Below, piece by piece: positions 51,658-60,456 of a DNA stretch of 64,000 nucleotides. The notes beneath the pieces were generated by a model. It saw only the letters and a program-made list of their open reading frames with translations. It made no database searches and was not told the DNA's origin. The first letter of the stretch is position 1. Every line of letters starts with the position of its first letter. Position numbers and translations under genes: made by a program. The stretch comes from Halorussus marinus (GTDB taxonomy: Archaea; Halobacteriota; Halobacteria; Halobacteriales; Haladaptataceae), in assembly GCF_004765795.1 (NCBI RefSeq), contig NZ_SBIV01000001.1, forward strand, positions 496,001 through 560,000, given 5' to 3'.

Positions 51658-53769
51658 TTAGAGTTGTTCTAAGTCCACGTCGTTACTCCACGAAAATTTG
51701 CCGTCGATTTTGGCGGGGAGATTCTCCATGAAGAATATTTGCTGAAGCTCCTCTGCAGACATCCTAAACGTATCTAAGGTTCCCGAAGCAAGATACGACT
51801 GGCAGTTGTCTTCGATTTGAGGCGTGACGAACGAGCCCATTCCGATACTATTCGATGGGTAGCTCCGTGGCGTTAGTTCGAACCCGTCGCCATTCGTCTC
51901 TATCTCGAAGAGCAATGCAACCTTACTCTTCGTTTGAGAGACTTCCACGTTCCCGTCGCCGACGACGATGTAGCTGTCGCCGACGAGGCTCCGTCCCTTC
52001 GCGATCGAGAGCGCCGCCCGGAGCGGGAAGCCGCGATTTAGCAGTCGGATCATCGTCTTGCCGACTCGGACCGCGCCGCTGTTGATCACGTCGTCGAGGG
52101 TGACGACGCCGCCGACGCTCCCGGCCTCGACGAGCGCCATCCCCTGCTCGTAGGACTGGCACGCGTTCAACACGAACGCCTCGACGCCGACCGACTCGAG
52201 CGTGGTGGCGTCGAGGTGGCCGTCGGCACACTCGAAGCCCTCCTCGTCGATGTGGCCGATGTAGTGGAGGAACGCGGCGTCGTCGGCGAGGACCCCGCGG
52301 AGTTCGCGCGCGGTCAGGTCCCGCCGGACCGTCACGTCGAACGGAAGCTCCTCGCGGGAGCCGTACACCTCGGCCGCGAGGTCGCGCTCCTCGCCCATCG
52401 CGGTGTCGTTGCAGACCACCACGATGTCGATGTCGCCGTCGGGTTCGTCGTGGTCGAGGCGGTTCCGGAACGCGGTCGGGGTCGCCTTGCTCGCGTCGAT
52501 CGGCGCGCTGTCGCCGAGCCACGCCTGTTCGATCGAGTCGGTCGGCTCGGGTTCGACGACCGGAAGTTTACCCGACGAGTCGGCCGTGCTTCGGGTGAAA
52601 TCGCCGTCGCGGGCGAACTCGCCGACCGGGAGGGACGACGACTGGGCGGTCACTTCCCGGGTTCGCGGCGTCCGGACGACCGCGAGGTCGTCGGCGAGGA
52701 ACGGAAGCGCCGCGACGTGTTCCGGGGTGGGTTCGACGTGGGCGGTCAGCTTCCACGTCGGCACGAACTCCTCGACGACCTCGTAGGGAACCGAGAGGTG
52801 GGCTTGGAGTCGCTCGGCGAGCGACCGGTCGTAGAGGTCCGCGAAGTCGAGGTCGACCAGCGGCTCGACGCCCTGTCGCTCGTGGAGGTCGACCGGGTAG
52901 TAGCCCTCGGTCCGGGTCACGCAGTCGAGGAGGAACGTCTGCTTGAGCACGCGCTTGACCTCGCCCTCGAACCCCCGCCGGCCGTCGAGGCTGTGCTCGA
53001 AGCCCTCGTCGGTGACGATTCTGGGGGCGTTGGCGGCGACCAGGTCCGCGCCGAGATACAGCGCGAGCGGCGCGGCGACGTACGCGTACCGGCGCTCGGG
53101 CGGAAGCTCGATCCGGACGCCGGTGTCGGGCACGTCGAGGTCGTCGGGCACCCGGAGGTCGTCGCCGCGCTCGACGAGCGGCGGGTGGCCTCGAAGCGTG
53201 GGGAAGCTCCGCTCGGGCGAGGTGGTTTTGAGCGCGGTCCCGAGCGTCGAGACGGCCGCGAGCACGTCTTCGGGGTCGTCGGTGGTCGTCACGGTCCCCG
53301 GCGGGCGCTCGTGGTGCGAGCGCGCGCCGATGCGGACCTCGGTCCCGGGCGCGAACTCGAACCGGATGCGCTCGGGCGTCGCGAGCACCTCTACGGGGCC
53401 CTCGACGCCGAGGTAGAGCTTCATCGGTGCGCACAGCTCGATGCCGTACTCGCCGTCTGGGAGCCGGGCGCTGGTGTCGTTCGACACTTCCAGCCGCATC
53501 GCGCCGTCGGCGTCTCGGACGAACGCGCCGACGAACGTCGGGAGGACGACGGTGTCGGTCGTGACCGACACCGCGGCGTCGACGGGGAACCCGAGCGAGT
53601 CGGGATCGATCGGGTCGGGGTCGACCCCGCCGGACGTCGAGAGGGTGTACGTTCGGCGCTCGACGTGGTCGCGGATCACCACGCCGTCTCGGTCCGACGG
53701 CGAGTCGAACGAGGGGGTCACGCTCGACCACCCGCTGGGGCCCCGACGGTCGAGGCTCGGACGAGACAC
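51658..53769 (-). CDS. CHAT-domain caspase-like protease
   Basis: About 703 residues. The N-terminal two-thirds is beta-rich and unassigned (LPTFVGAFVRDADGAMRLEV, APLALYLGADLVAANAPRI). The caspase-like domain spans about residues 440-610: it opens with IDIVVVCNDTAMGEERDLA, and the catalytic pair is His506 in LHYIGHIDEEG and Cys537 in FVLNACQSYEQG. CHAT proteases act in bacterial and archaeal defence or cell-death pathways by cleaving partner proteins. GTG 53769 lies about 30 bases after an AT-only TATA region (53796-53808); GTG 53787 is the alternative. The partner is probably the peptide at 51521. Confidence 0.88.
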   Translation of the reverse strand: MSRPSLDRRGPSGWSSVTPSFDSPSDRDGVVIRDHVERRTYTLSTSGGVDPDPIDPDSLGFPVDAAVSVTTDTVVLPTFVGAFVRDADGAMRLEVSNDTSARLPDGEYGIELCAPMKLYLGVEGPVEVLATPERIRFEFAPGTEVRIGARSHHERPPGTVTTTDDPEDVLAAVSTLGTALKTTSPERSFPTLRGHPPLVERGDDLRVPDDLDVPDTGVRIELPPERRYAYVAAPLALYLGADLVAANAPRIVTDEGFEHSLDGRRGFEGEVKRVLKQTFLLDCVTRTEGYYPVDLHERQGVEPLVDLDFADLYDRSLAERLQAHLSVPYEVVEEFVPTWKLTAHVEPTPEHVAALPFLADDLAVVRTPRTREVTAQSSSLPVGEFARDGDFTRSTADSSGKLPVVEPEPTDSIEQAWLGDSAPIDASKATPTAFRNRLDHDEPDGDIDIVVVCNDTAMGEERDLAAEVYGSREELPFDVTVRRDLTARELRGVLADDAAFLHYIGHIDEEGFECADGHLDATTLESVGVEAFVLNACQSYEQGMALVEAGSVGGVVTLDDVINSGAVRVGKTMIRLLNRGFPLRAALSIAKGRSLVGDSYIVVGDGNVEVSQTKSKVALLFEIETNGDGFELTPRSYPSNSIGMGSFVTPQIEDNCQSYLASGTLDTFRMSAEELQQIFFMENLPAKIDGKFSWSNDVDLEQL

Positions 53770-53795
53770 ATATATTGCCCCAAACACGCAGAGGG

Positions 53796-53808
53796 AATAA
53801 AAAATTAT
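53796..53808 (-). promoter_or_regulatory. AT-only promoter element of the CHAT gene
   Basis: A 13-base A/T run (AATTTTTTATT on the minus strand) 27-39 bases before the GTG at 53769. It gives the CHAT gene its own promoter even though the upstream gene is on the same strand. Confidence 0.55.
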
Positions 53809-53842
53809 CGGCTACCGTCCGAAGCCGGGTGGAAACGTTCGG

Positions 53843-54538
53843 TCAGCCTCGGAGCAACATCCGGAGGCTCTGGGCGTAGAGCTTCGGCATGCGCCGCCGG
53901 GAGCCGTCGAGCGCGTCCGCGAGCGCACGGTCGCCGCCCGAGAGCACACCCGACCCGTGCCCGACGAGCACTCGCTCGGGCCGGAGCCCGCGAAGGGCCG
54001 ACGGCGGGATCGCTCGCAGCATCGGGTGGACGCCGAGTCGCTCGCGACCGGTGGTGAAGTACGGCGCGTTGCCGACCGCCTCGGGAACCACGAGGGTCCC
54101 CCCGGTCTCGTCGTAGAGGGCGGCCTCCTCCCAGCCGAACCGGTCGAACACCTCGAACAGCCGGTAGTCGGTCCCGGGAACTCGTCCGTCGAGTCGCCGG
54201 AGTTCGGCGTCCATCGCGGGCACCGTGTCGAACCACGACGGCACGTAGACCGGGACGTCGTGGCGACGCGCGATCTCGTCGGCGTCGCGGTAGTGGCGGT
54301 TCAGCAAGACGACGACCCCCGCGACGTCGCCCAGCTCCGCGAACAGGTCGTCGATCTCCGGGGCGTCGACCGGGTCGATGAGCCACACCGCCGACTCCTC
54401 GTCGTCGTCCCCGCCGGTCGCGAGCGCGTGGCTCGCCCGGCGCATCGTCTCGTCGGGGTAGGCGATCCAGCCCACGCCGTCGTCCCACCGATCGATCTCC
54501 TCGTAGTCGGTCGCCGGTCCGCTCCGTTTGAGTGCCAT
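53843..54538 (-). CDS. Degenerate metallo-beta-lactamase-fold protein
   Basis: 231 residues. The pattern VWLIDPVDAPEIDDLFAEL, then VVVLLNRHYRDADEIARRHDVPVYVP, then RVLVGHGSGVL follows the strands and active-site loops of MBL-fold hydrolases, but the HxHxDH metal motif is reduced to NRHYRDAD. It may be a non-catalytic or altered member. It ends 73 bases before the CHAT gene start on the same strand. Confidence 0.65.
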   Translation of the reverse strand: MALKRSGPATDYEEIDRWDDGVGWIAYPDETMRRASHALATGGDDDEESAVWLIDPVDAPEIDDLFAELGDVAGVVVLLNRHYRDADEIARRHDVPVYVPSWFDTVPAMDAELRRLDGRVPGTDYRLFEVFDRFGWEEAALYDETGGTLVVPEAVGNAPYFTTGRERLGVHPMLRAIPPSALRGLRPERVLVGHGSGVLSGGDRALADALDGSRRRMPKLYAQSLRMLLRG

Positions 54539-54607
54539 ACCCGTCTTTGGGACCCGACTCACAAAACAGTCCGGTCGTTTAAGCGCGCGCCGTGCGTACT
54601 GTCACCG

Positions 54608-55285
54608 ATGCTCTCGGCACTCAGTTGGCTGGCGCTCGAAGCGAAGTACCTCGACCGCGCCCGCGAGTTCTACGAGACTCATCTCGACCTCGCGGCCGTC
54701 GACGACCGCGACGGCGCGGTTGCGTTCGACGTCGGGGACGCGACTCTCGTCCTTCGAGAGCCCGGCGACGTGCCCCGCGGCGGGGTCCACACCCACTACG
54801 CGCTCGCGACCCCGCCGGACCGCTACGACGCGTGGTACGACCGCCTCGCGGCGTCGTTCGATCTCACCGAGTTCGACTTCGGCGGAACCCGATCGCTGTA
54901 CTTCTACGACCCCGACGGCAACTGCGTCGAGATCGGGAGCTGTGGCCGGGGTGGCGCCCCCATCTCGGACGTGTTCGAGATTGCGCTCGAAGTCGAAGAT
55001 CTCTCGCGGGCCGAGTCGTTCTACCGCGCGCTCGGCTTCGAGGTGACCGACCGGGGCGACGAACGCCGGCGGGTCCGACTCGGCGGCCCGGTCGCGCTCG
55101 AACTCTGGGAGCCCCAACTCGGCATCGCGGACGCTCGCGGGGGCGTCCACGTCGACGTCGGCTTCGCGGCCGACGACCCGGAGGCGGTCGTCGATGCCGT
55201 CGCCGACCGGGCCTGCGAGATCGAGACGGGCGACGAGTGGGCCCGCGTGCGCGATCCGGACGGCCACTTCCTCACCGTTCAGTAG
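54608..55285 (+). CDS. VOC-superfamily (glyoxalase/dioxygenase) protein, two domains
   Basis: 225 residues: two beta-alpha-beta-beta-beta units of the vicinal-oxygen-chelate fold, each with the paired metal-ligand strands (GVHTHYALA..., LYFYDPDGNCVEIGS; GVHVDVGFAA..., ARVRDPDGHFLTVQ). His and Glu ligands are present in both halves. Members include glyoxalase I, extradiol dioxygenases and antibiotic-binding proteins. Substrate unknown. The stop overlaps the convergent methyltransferase by 7 bases. Confidence 0.83.
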   Translation: MLSALSWLALEAKYLDRAREFYETHLDLAAVDDRDGAVAFDVGDATLVLREPGDVPRGGVHTHYALATPPDRYDAWYDRLAASFDLTEFDFGGTRSLYFYDPDGNCVEIGSCGRGGAPISDVFEIALEVEDLSRAESFYRALGFEVTDRGDERRRVRLGGPVALELWEPQLGIADARGGVHVDVGFAADDPEAVVDAVADRACEIETGDEWARVRDPDGHFLTVQ

Positions 55286-55971
55286 CCGTCGGCGCGAAAC
55301 GCCCGGAGCGTGTCGCGTTTCGTCTCGGTGGTCGTGACCTCCTCGAAGCCCCGCTCGCCGAACACTCGCTCCCAGTCGCGGTAGTACAGCGGGAACTCGT
55401 CGTGGACGTAGTTCACGTCCTCGACGGCCGCGCCGTCGACCGCCGCGACTTCGGTGTCGTCGGCCCCGCCGGACTCGGCGTCGGTCGAGGCGCGCCCGTC
55501 GTCGGTCGGGTCGTCGGCGCGCTCGCTTTCGACGGTGACGAGCAGTCCGTCGGTGATCCGGGCGATCTCGTCGAACACCCACTCGTCGTCGGGGTGGATG
55601 TGCTGGAGGGTCTCGACCGAGTAGACCGCGTCGAACTGCCCCGTCTCGAACTCGGGCACCACCGCCTCGATCGCGTCGGCGTAGAAGGTCCCCTCCTCGG
55701 CGAGTCGGGGGTAGGCGTCGGCCATCACGTCGAACGCCTCGTCGTTGATCTCGACGCCGTGGAGGTTCTCGTAGCCGTGTTCGAGGAGGTGAGCGAGGTG
55801 GCGGCCCGAGCTACACCCCAGTTCGAGGACGGCGGCGTCGGGGTCGAGGGCGGCGTCGAGTCGGGCGCGGATGAGTTCGCTCGTCTCGTTCGGCCCGTAG
55901 TAGGCGTAGTACTCGGGTGAGTACGCGCCCGACCGCTCTGCCCACTGGCGGCGAACCTCGTCAGAATCCAT
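55279..55971 (-). CDS. SAM-dependent methyltransferase, paralogue of 7365-7982
   Basis: 230 residues. Motif I is VLELGCSSGRHLAHLLEHG and later VYSVETLQHIHPDDEWVFDEIAR; the start MDSDEVRRQWAERSGAYSP and the end DEFPLYYRDWERVFGERGFE parallel the other copy. A hydrophilic Ala/Asp insert of about 30 residues (residues about 155-185) is absent from the paralogue. Target unknown. Confidence 0.85.
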   Translation of the reverse strand: MDSDEVRRQWAERSGAYSPEYYAYYGPNETSELIRARLDAALDPDAAVLELGCSSGRHLAHLLEHGYENLHGVEINDEAFDVMADAYPRLAEEGTFYADAIEAVVPEFETGQFDAVYSVETLQHIHPDDEWVFDEIARITDGLLVTVESERADDPTDDGRASTDAESGGADDTEVAAVDGAAVEDVNYVHDEFPLYYRDWERVFGERGFEEVTTTETKRDTLRAFRADGY

Positions 55972-56072
55972 CCTCGACGAGTCGGCGCCGGAGCGTAAAA
56001 CGTCGTCGGTCGGCCGACTCGGCCCGATGCGAGGAGTTATGACCGCGAGGGCCCGAACGTGGAACCGTCCCG

Positions 56073-56903
56073 ATGAAGCAGTACCCGTCGATTCCCGGCG
56101 TCGAGGACGCGCCCGACCGACTGTTCGACCGGGGCCACCTCTGGCTCCAGGAGCTGATCGACGGCGCTCACCTCCGATTTCGGCTCCGGGAGTCGGGCGA
56201 GATCGCATTCGGCAGTCGCGACCGCACATACGATTCGGACGCGATCCCGTTGGCGGTCCGCCACGCCGTCCGGCACGTCCGCGAGCGACTCGACCGGGAG
56301 TCGCTCCGCGGGGCGCTCGAAAGCGCCGGCGACGCCGTCTTCTTCGGGGTGGCGACGACGTACCGCGCCGTGGCCTACGACTGGGAGCGCACCCCGCCGT
56401 TCCTCGGCGTCGACGTGTGGTCGGCGGCCGACGACCGGTTCCTCTCGCCGGACGCCGTCGAGCGGATCTACGACCGGCTCGGACTCGCGGCGGTGAACGC
56501 GTTCGAAAAGGAGCTTAGGGCCGCCGACTTCGACCCCTCGACCTACGAGATCCCGGACTCGGACTGGTACGACGGGCCCGCCGCCGGCGTCGTCGTCCGG
56601 AACAAGACCGGCGACCGCGCCGCGCTCGTCGACCCCGACGTTCGGGAACTGACGGAGCCGACGCCCGTCGAGGCGCCGGTCGCGGAGCTGGTCCGCCGGC
56701 ACGCGACCGACGCCCGGTTCGAGCGGCTCGCCCGGGAGCTGGCCGACCGCGGGATCGCGATCACTTTCGACGCGATGTACGAGCGGACGATCGAGACGAT
56801 CGCGCGCGAGACCCGGCTGTTCGACGGGGACGCCGGGGTCGATCCGAGCGCGTTCCGGTCGGAGACCGCCCCGCTACTCAAGCGGTTCCTGTCCGAGCGG
56901 TGA
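56073..56903 (+). CDS. RNA-ligase-family protein with altered catalytic motif
   Basis: 276 residues with the layout of covalent nucleotidyltransferases. Motif I should be KxDG, but here it reads QELIDGAHLRF: Leu28 (codon CTG) stands where the adenylated Lys is expected. Later blocks are kept: AVFFGVATTYRAV (motif III-like), a motif IV position reading AAGVVVRNK (about 170-178). The whole matches haloarchaeal RNA-ligase-family proteins. Either adenylation is lost and it now binds RNA, or another Lys serves. No operon partner. Confidence 0.7.
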   Translation: MKQYPSIPGVEDAPDRLFDRGHLWLQELIDGAHLRFRLRESGEIAFGSRDRTYDSDAIPLAVRHAVRHVRERLDRESLRGALESAGDAVFFGVATTYRAVAYDWERTPPFLGVDVWSAADDRFLSPDAVERIYDRLGLAAVNAFEKELRAADFDPSTYEIPDSDWYDGPAAGVVVRNKTGDRAALVDPDVRELTEPTPVEAPVAELVRRHATDARFERLARELADRGIAITFDAMYERTIETIARETRLFDGDAGVDPSAFRSETAPLLKRFLSER

Positions 56904-56921
56904 TCGGGCTCGTCCGACGGC

Positions 56922-57224
56922 TCACAGCCGGTCGGAGTCGATGGTCACGTCTCCGGGGGTCACGAGCAGGAACTCCCGGAAGTGGACGAGGTTCCCGCCC
57001 CGGCCTTTGACCTTCTCGGCGAGGTCGGCCGCCAGCTCCGAGAGCTCGCCCTCGACGGCCAGCACGACCACGTCGCCGCGCTCGACGGCCCGGAACCACT
57101 CGTCGTCGTCGGTCGTCCCGTCGAGGACGCCCAGTACGATCCGGCGGTCGCCCTCGGCGTCGGCGTCGTCGCGCTCCAGTTCCTGCTCGACCGCGTTCAG
57201 GTCGAGGTCGAAACCACTGGTCAT
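56922..57224 (-). CDS. DUF5779-type haloarchaeal protein
   Basis: 100 residues: RIVLGVLDGTTDDDEWFRAV, GDVVVLAVEGELSELAADLAEKV and LVHFREFLLVTPGDVTIDSDRL form a small alpha/beta protein found widely in haloarchaea (known as DUF5779). No function is established. Confidence 0.82.
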   Translation of the reverse strand: MTSGFDLDLNAVEQELERDDADAEGDRRIVLGVLDGTTDDDEWFRAVERGDVVVLAVEGELSELAADLAEKVKGRGGNLVHFREFLLVTPGDVTIDSDRL

Positions 57225-57289
57225 ATCCGCCGACTCTCACCCCCTCGGGAAAAACCCTTCTCCACCCGTCCGGCCAACCGCGTTCGCCG

Positions 57290-58111
57290 TCAGCCGTGCG
57301 AGACGCCGTCGCGGGACTCGGCCTTGAGCCGACGGAGCGCGGCCCGCGCGTTCGAGGCGTCGTAGCCGAACAGCACCGTCTCGGCGTACGCGTCGGCGAC
57401 CTCCGCGGCGTGGATCAGGTTGTCGACGTCGACGTCGACCGCGTAGAGCTCGACGCTGAAGGGGGCGTCGAGCGCGTCTTCGAACCCGCTGGCGATTGTT
57501 TCGAGCCAGTAGGTGGTGGTGTAGGCCATGTCGTACAGCGGAACCACGAACTCGTCGACGTACTCGGCGAGCGCATCGAGGTCGAGGCCCGCCCGCTCGT
57601 AGAGGTGGCCCGGGTACGGGTCGGGATAGAGCGTGAGGTACGTCCGGCCGGGGATCCGGTCGGCGGCCTCGGCGACGAACTCGGTGATAACGTCGGCGCG
57701 CCACGCGAAGCGATCGTCGAAGTCGCTGGCCTCGAACTGGGCGGTACAGCGCTCGCAGTGACAGTACTCGGCGCGCGGGAACCCGACGTCGTCGAGCCGC
57801 ACGTCGGGGTTCTGGGCGGCGGCGTCCGAGACGATCTCCAAGATTCCCTCGCGGTAGTCCGCGCGGGTCGGACAGACGTACGCCCAGTCGAAGTAGGGGC
57901 GCTCGCGGGTCGCGCGCTCGCCGTCCGCCGACACCGGCGCGAGCTCGGGGTCGGCCTCGACCGCGGCGTTGTCGCCGAAACACGAGATCATGTTCGTCCC
58001 GCCCGCCACGGGCTCGGCGGCCCGGCCGGTCACGTCCTTGACCTCGTAGAAGGCCGCGTCGAACTCCGACCACTCGAGCTCGTCCTCGTTGCGCGTCACG
58101 ACGCCGAACAT
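57290..58111 (-). CDS. TIM-barrel protein with a Cys-rich site, putative glycoside-hydrolase-like
   Basis: 273 residues. Alternating strands and helices (FDWAYVCPTRADYREGI, VRLDDVGFPRAEYCHCERC, YLTLYPDPYPGHLYERAGL, FVVPLYDMAYTTTYWLE) suggest a TIM barrel like family-10/DUF4015 putative glycosidases. YCHCERC holds three Cys and could bind a metal. Conserved acidic residues follow strands 4 and 7. Substrate and reaction unknown. Confidence 0.65.
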   Translation of the reverse strand: MFGVVTRNEDELEWSEFDAAFYEVKDVTGRAAEPVAGGTNMISCFGDNAAVEADPELAPVSADGERATRERPYFDWAYVCPTRADYREGILEIVSDAAAQNPDVRLDDVGFPRAEYCHCERCTAQFEASDFDDRFAWRADVITEFVAEAADRIPGRTYLTLYPDPYPGHLYERAGLDLDALAEYVDEFVVPLYDMAYTTTYWLETIASGFEDALDAPFSVELYAVDVDVDNLIHAAEVADAYAETVLFGYDASNARAALRRLKAESRDGVSHG

Positions 58112-58159
58112 ACCTCCGATTGCGCCCGAGACGGGGTAAGTGGTTCGCTCTCTGGCGAG

Positions 58160-58876
58160 TCACCCTCGATCGCAGCCGTCGGGCAGGCTCGCGTTCGCCG
58201 CCTCGGAACGTTCGATCGAGCCGACCGACCAGTCGGTCGCCTCGCCCCGGATGACGAGCGCCTCCTCGACGGTCCCGTTCTGGACCGTGATCGCCGGCAG
58301 GTCTCGGTCGTCGTCGGTCGTCCGACGGCTCGCCTCGGAGCGCTGGCCGAGCGTCGCGTCCCCACAGAGGACGGCGGCGTCCACGACGATGCGGTCGATG
58401 ACGACGCCCGATACCGTCTGATTTTGCGTCCAGTGGCGTTCGATGACCCGGTTCTGGACGTTCGGGTCGAAGAGGTCGCCGCCGGGCACGTCGAGCACCG
58501 ACCGGTTGCGCACGACGAGCGTCCGGGCGGTCACGTTCGTGAGCCGGCCGCGGTCGATGACGAACCGCCCCACCGAGGCGTTCGTGAGCGTGACGTTCTG
58601 GGTCGCCCCGTCGACGGTCGTCGCGTTGCGGACGACCACCTCGTCGATCGACGCGTTTCGCACCGTCGAGTTCCGGATCAGCCACGTCTCGACGGTGAGG
58701 TTCTGGAGCGACACCTTGTACTGGGCGGCGCGGTCGGTTCCGTCGGGAGCGCTCGCGTTCGCGGGATCGTCGGGCGTGTCGTCGTTCGGGACCGGACCCG
58801 CGCCCACCGCGACCCCCGCCCCGGCGATCGCGACGAGTACCGCCAGCGCGACCGCAGTCGTGACTCTCGTCTTCAT
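58160..58876 (-). CDS. Secreted, heavily sequon-rich repeat protein
   Basis: 238 residues. A Sec-type signal (VALAVLVAIAGAGVAVGAG) leads to a domain with twelve N-x-S/T sequons, mostly spaced like a beta-helix or pentapeptide-type repeat (NLTVETWLIRNSTVRNASI, then VRNATTVDGATQNVTLTNAS). It is probably a glycosylated extracellular protein. Two cysteines near the C-terminus could pair. Function unknown. Confidence 0.7.
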   Translation of the reverse strand: MKTRVTTAVALAVLVAIAGAGVAVGAGPVPNDDTPDDPANASAPDGTDRAAQYKVSLQNLTVETWLIRNSTVRNASIDEVVVRNATTVDGATQNVTLTNASVGRFVIDRGRLTNVTARTLVVRNRSVLDVPGGDLFDPNVQNRVIERHWTQNQTVSGVVIDRIVVDAAVLCGDATLGQRSEASRRTTDDDRDLPAITVQNGTVEEALVIRGEATDWSVGSIERSEAANASLPDGCDRG

Positions 58877-58970
58877 TCGACGTTCCTACTCGGAGACGAC
58901 GGATAAACGAAAGCGACCGTTCCGACCGTTTTCGCGGGTAACCCCGCGTTGAGCCGCGAATAATTGGGAC

Positions 58971-59432
58971 TTATTCGACCGCGATGTGGGACGCCAGATC
59001 GTCGCGGACGATGGTCTCGCAGTACTCGCACCGAACCCCGTCTGCGAGCACGTCGAAGGCGGTCTCGACAGGCTCGTCGGCGTTCGTGATGCAGTTGCGG
59101 TTCGGACACGACAGGACTCCGACGACCCGGTCGGGCGATTCGAGTTGCTGTTTCTCGACCACCTCGTACTCGCGGACGATGTTGATCGTCGCCTCGGGCG
59201 CGATGAGCGACAGCACGTCCACCTCGTCCTGACTGAGCTCGCGGCCCTCGACTTTGACGATGTCTTTGCTCGCCATCCGGTCGCTCGGGACGTTCATCCC
59301 GACGCTGACCGTCTCGCCCGACGCCCCGCGGATGCCAAGGATCGCGAGGACGTTCAGCGCCTGTCCGGCGCGGATGTGGTCGATGACTGTACCGTCTCTG
59401 ATCTTGCTGACGCGGAGTTCGTGGTCGCTCAT
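58971..59432 (-). CDS. pyrI: Aspartate carbamoyltransferase regulatory chain
   Basis: 153 residues. The allosteric domain begins [22 protein letters not shown], and the zinc domain has CPNRNC and CEYC, the four Cys that bind Zn and hold the regulatory to the catalytic chain. It gives CTP/ATP control of pyrimidine synthesis. The ATG at 59432 overlaps the pyrB stop (ATGA). Confidence 0.96.
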   Translation of the reverse strand: MSDHELRVSKIRDGTVIDHIRAGQALNVLAILGIRGASGETVSVGMNVPSDRMASKDIVKVEGRELSQDEVDVLSLIAPEATINIVREYEVVEKQQLESPDRVVGVLSCPNRNCITNADEPVETAFDVLADGVRCEYCETIVRDDLASHIAVE

Positions 59433-60343
59433 CGGTCTGCCTCCAGCAGTTGGTCGAGCAGTGCCATCCTGACCGGCACGCCGTTGTGGGCCTGCTCGAA
59501 GTAGGTCGCGTAGTCGGTCCCGTCCACCTCGGGCGCGATCTCGTCGACGCGCGGCAGCGGGTGCATCACCGTGAGGTCGTCGCGGGCCGACTCCAGCGTT
59601 TCGAGGTCGATGCCGTACTCGCCCGCCACCGCGCGGTACTCGTTTTCGTCGGGGAACCGCTCGCGCTGGATCCGGGTGACGTACAGCACGTCGAGGCTCG
59701 ACAGCACCGCGTCGAGGTCGGTGTGCTCCCGGACGTTCGCCCCCGAGTCGTGGAGGTCGTACCGGACGCTTCGGGGCAGTTTGAGGCTCTCGGGGCTGAC
59801 GAAGTGCTGGTCGGCGTCGAAGTTGGTGAGCGCGTACGCGAGCGAGTGGACGGTCCGACCGTACTTCAGATCGCCCATGATCCCGATCGTCAGGTCGTCG
59901 AGCCCCGCGTTCTCCCGGATGGTGTAGAGGTCGAGCAGGGTCTGGGTCGGATGGTGGCCCGCGCCGTCGCCGGCGTTGAGCAGCGGGACGTCGACGAACT
60001 CGCTGACCATCTTCGCGGCGCCCTCGCTGGGGTGGCGCAACACCAGCGCGTCGGCGTACCCTTCGACGACGCGGGCGGTGTCGGCGAGGCTCTCGCCTTT
60101 CGTGACCGACGACGACTCGACGGTGCCCATGTCGACGGCGTCGCCGCCGAGGCGCTTGATCGCCGTCTCGAAGCTCATCTTGGTGCGAGTGCTCGGCTCG
60201 TAGAAACACAGCCCCAGCACCGCGTCGCGGTGGCGGTCCCCGAACGCCGCCGGGTCGGCGTCGATCTCGGCCGCGCGGTCGAGTACCGACTCGATGTCGG
60301 CCCGTGAGAGCTGTTTCGCGGATGTGAGGTGGTCGTGCCGCAT
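59429..60343 (-). CDS. pyrB: Aspartate carbamoyltransferase catalytic chain
   Basis: 304 residues. The carbamoyl-phosphate site is [13 protein letters not shown] (about residues 51-63), followed by [28 protein letters not shown] and the aspartate loop HPLPRVDEI. It joins carbamoyl phosphate and aspartate in the second step of UMP synthesis. pyrB and pyrI overlap, as in other archaea. ATG 60343 ([12 protein letters not shown]) is the family start. Confidence 0.97.
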   Translation of the reverse strand: MRHDHLTSAKQLSRADIESVLDRAAEIDADPAAFGDRHRDAVLGLCFYEPSTRTKMSFETAIKRLGGDAVDMGTVESSSVTKGESLADTARVVEGYADALVLRHPSEGAAKMVSEFVDVPLLNAGDGAGHHPTQTLLDLYTIRENAGLDDLTIGIMGDLKYGRTVHSLAYALTNFDADQHFVSPESLKLPRSVRYDLHDSGANVREHTDLDAVLSSLDVLYVTRIQRERFPDENEYRAVAGEYGIDLETLESARDDLTVMHPLPRVDEIAPEVDGTDYATYFEQAHNGVPVRMALLDQLLEADR

Positions 60344-60456
60344 CGGTAGTGGAATGCGCGGCGGCGTTCTTGAATCTCCCGGAGTGGTCTCGTGGCCGAC
60401 GCGGGCCGATCTCGCGCCCGCCCGGTCGGCGAGAATCGCGCCGACGGCGTCGGGAT

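Noticed and set aside
53957-54607. Extension of the VOC protein upstream to 53957
   Set aside because: The extra 217 residues are a shadow of the MBL-fold gene on the minus strand; the real fold begins at ATG 54608.
56027-56518. 163-residue frame overlapping the RNA-ligase-like gene
   Set aside because: Arg/Pro-rich shadow; the gene at 56073 has the conserved motifs in another frame.
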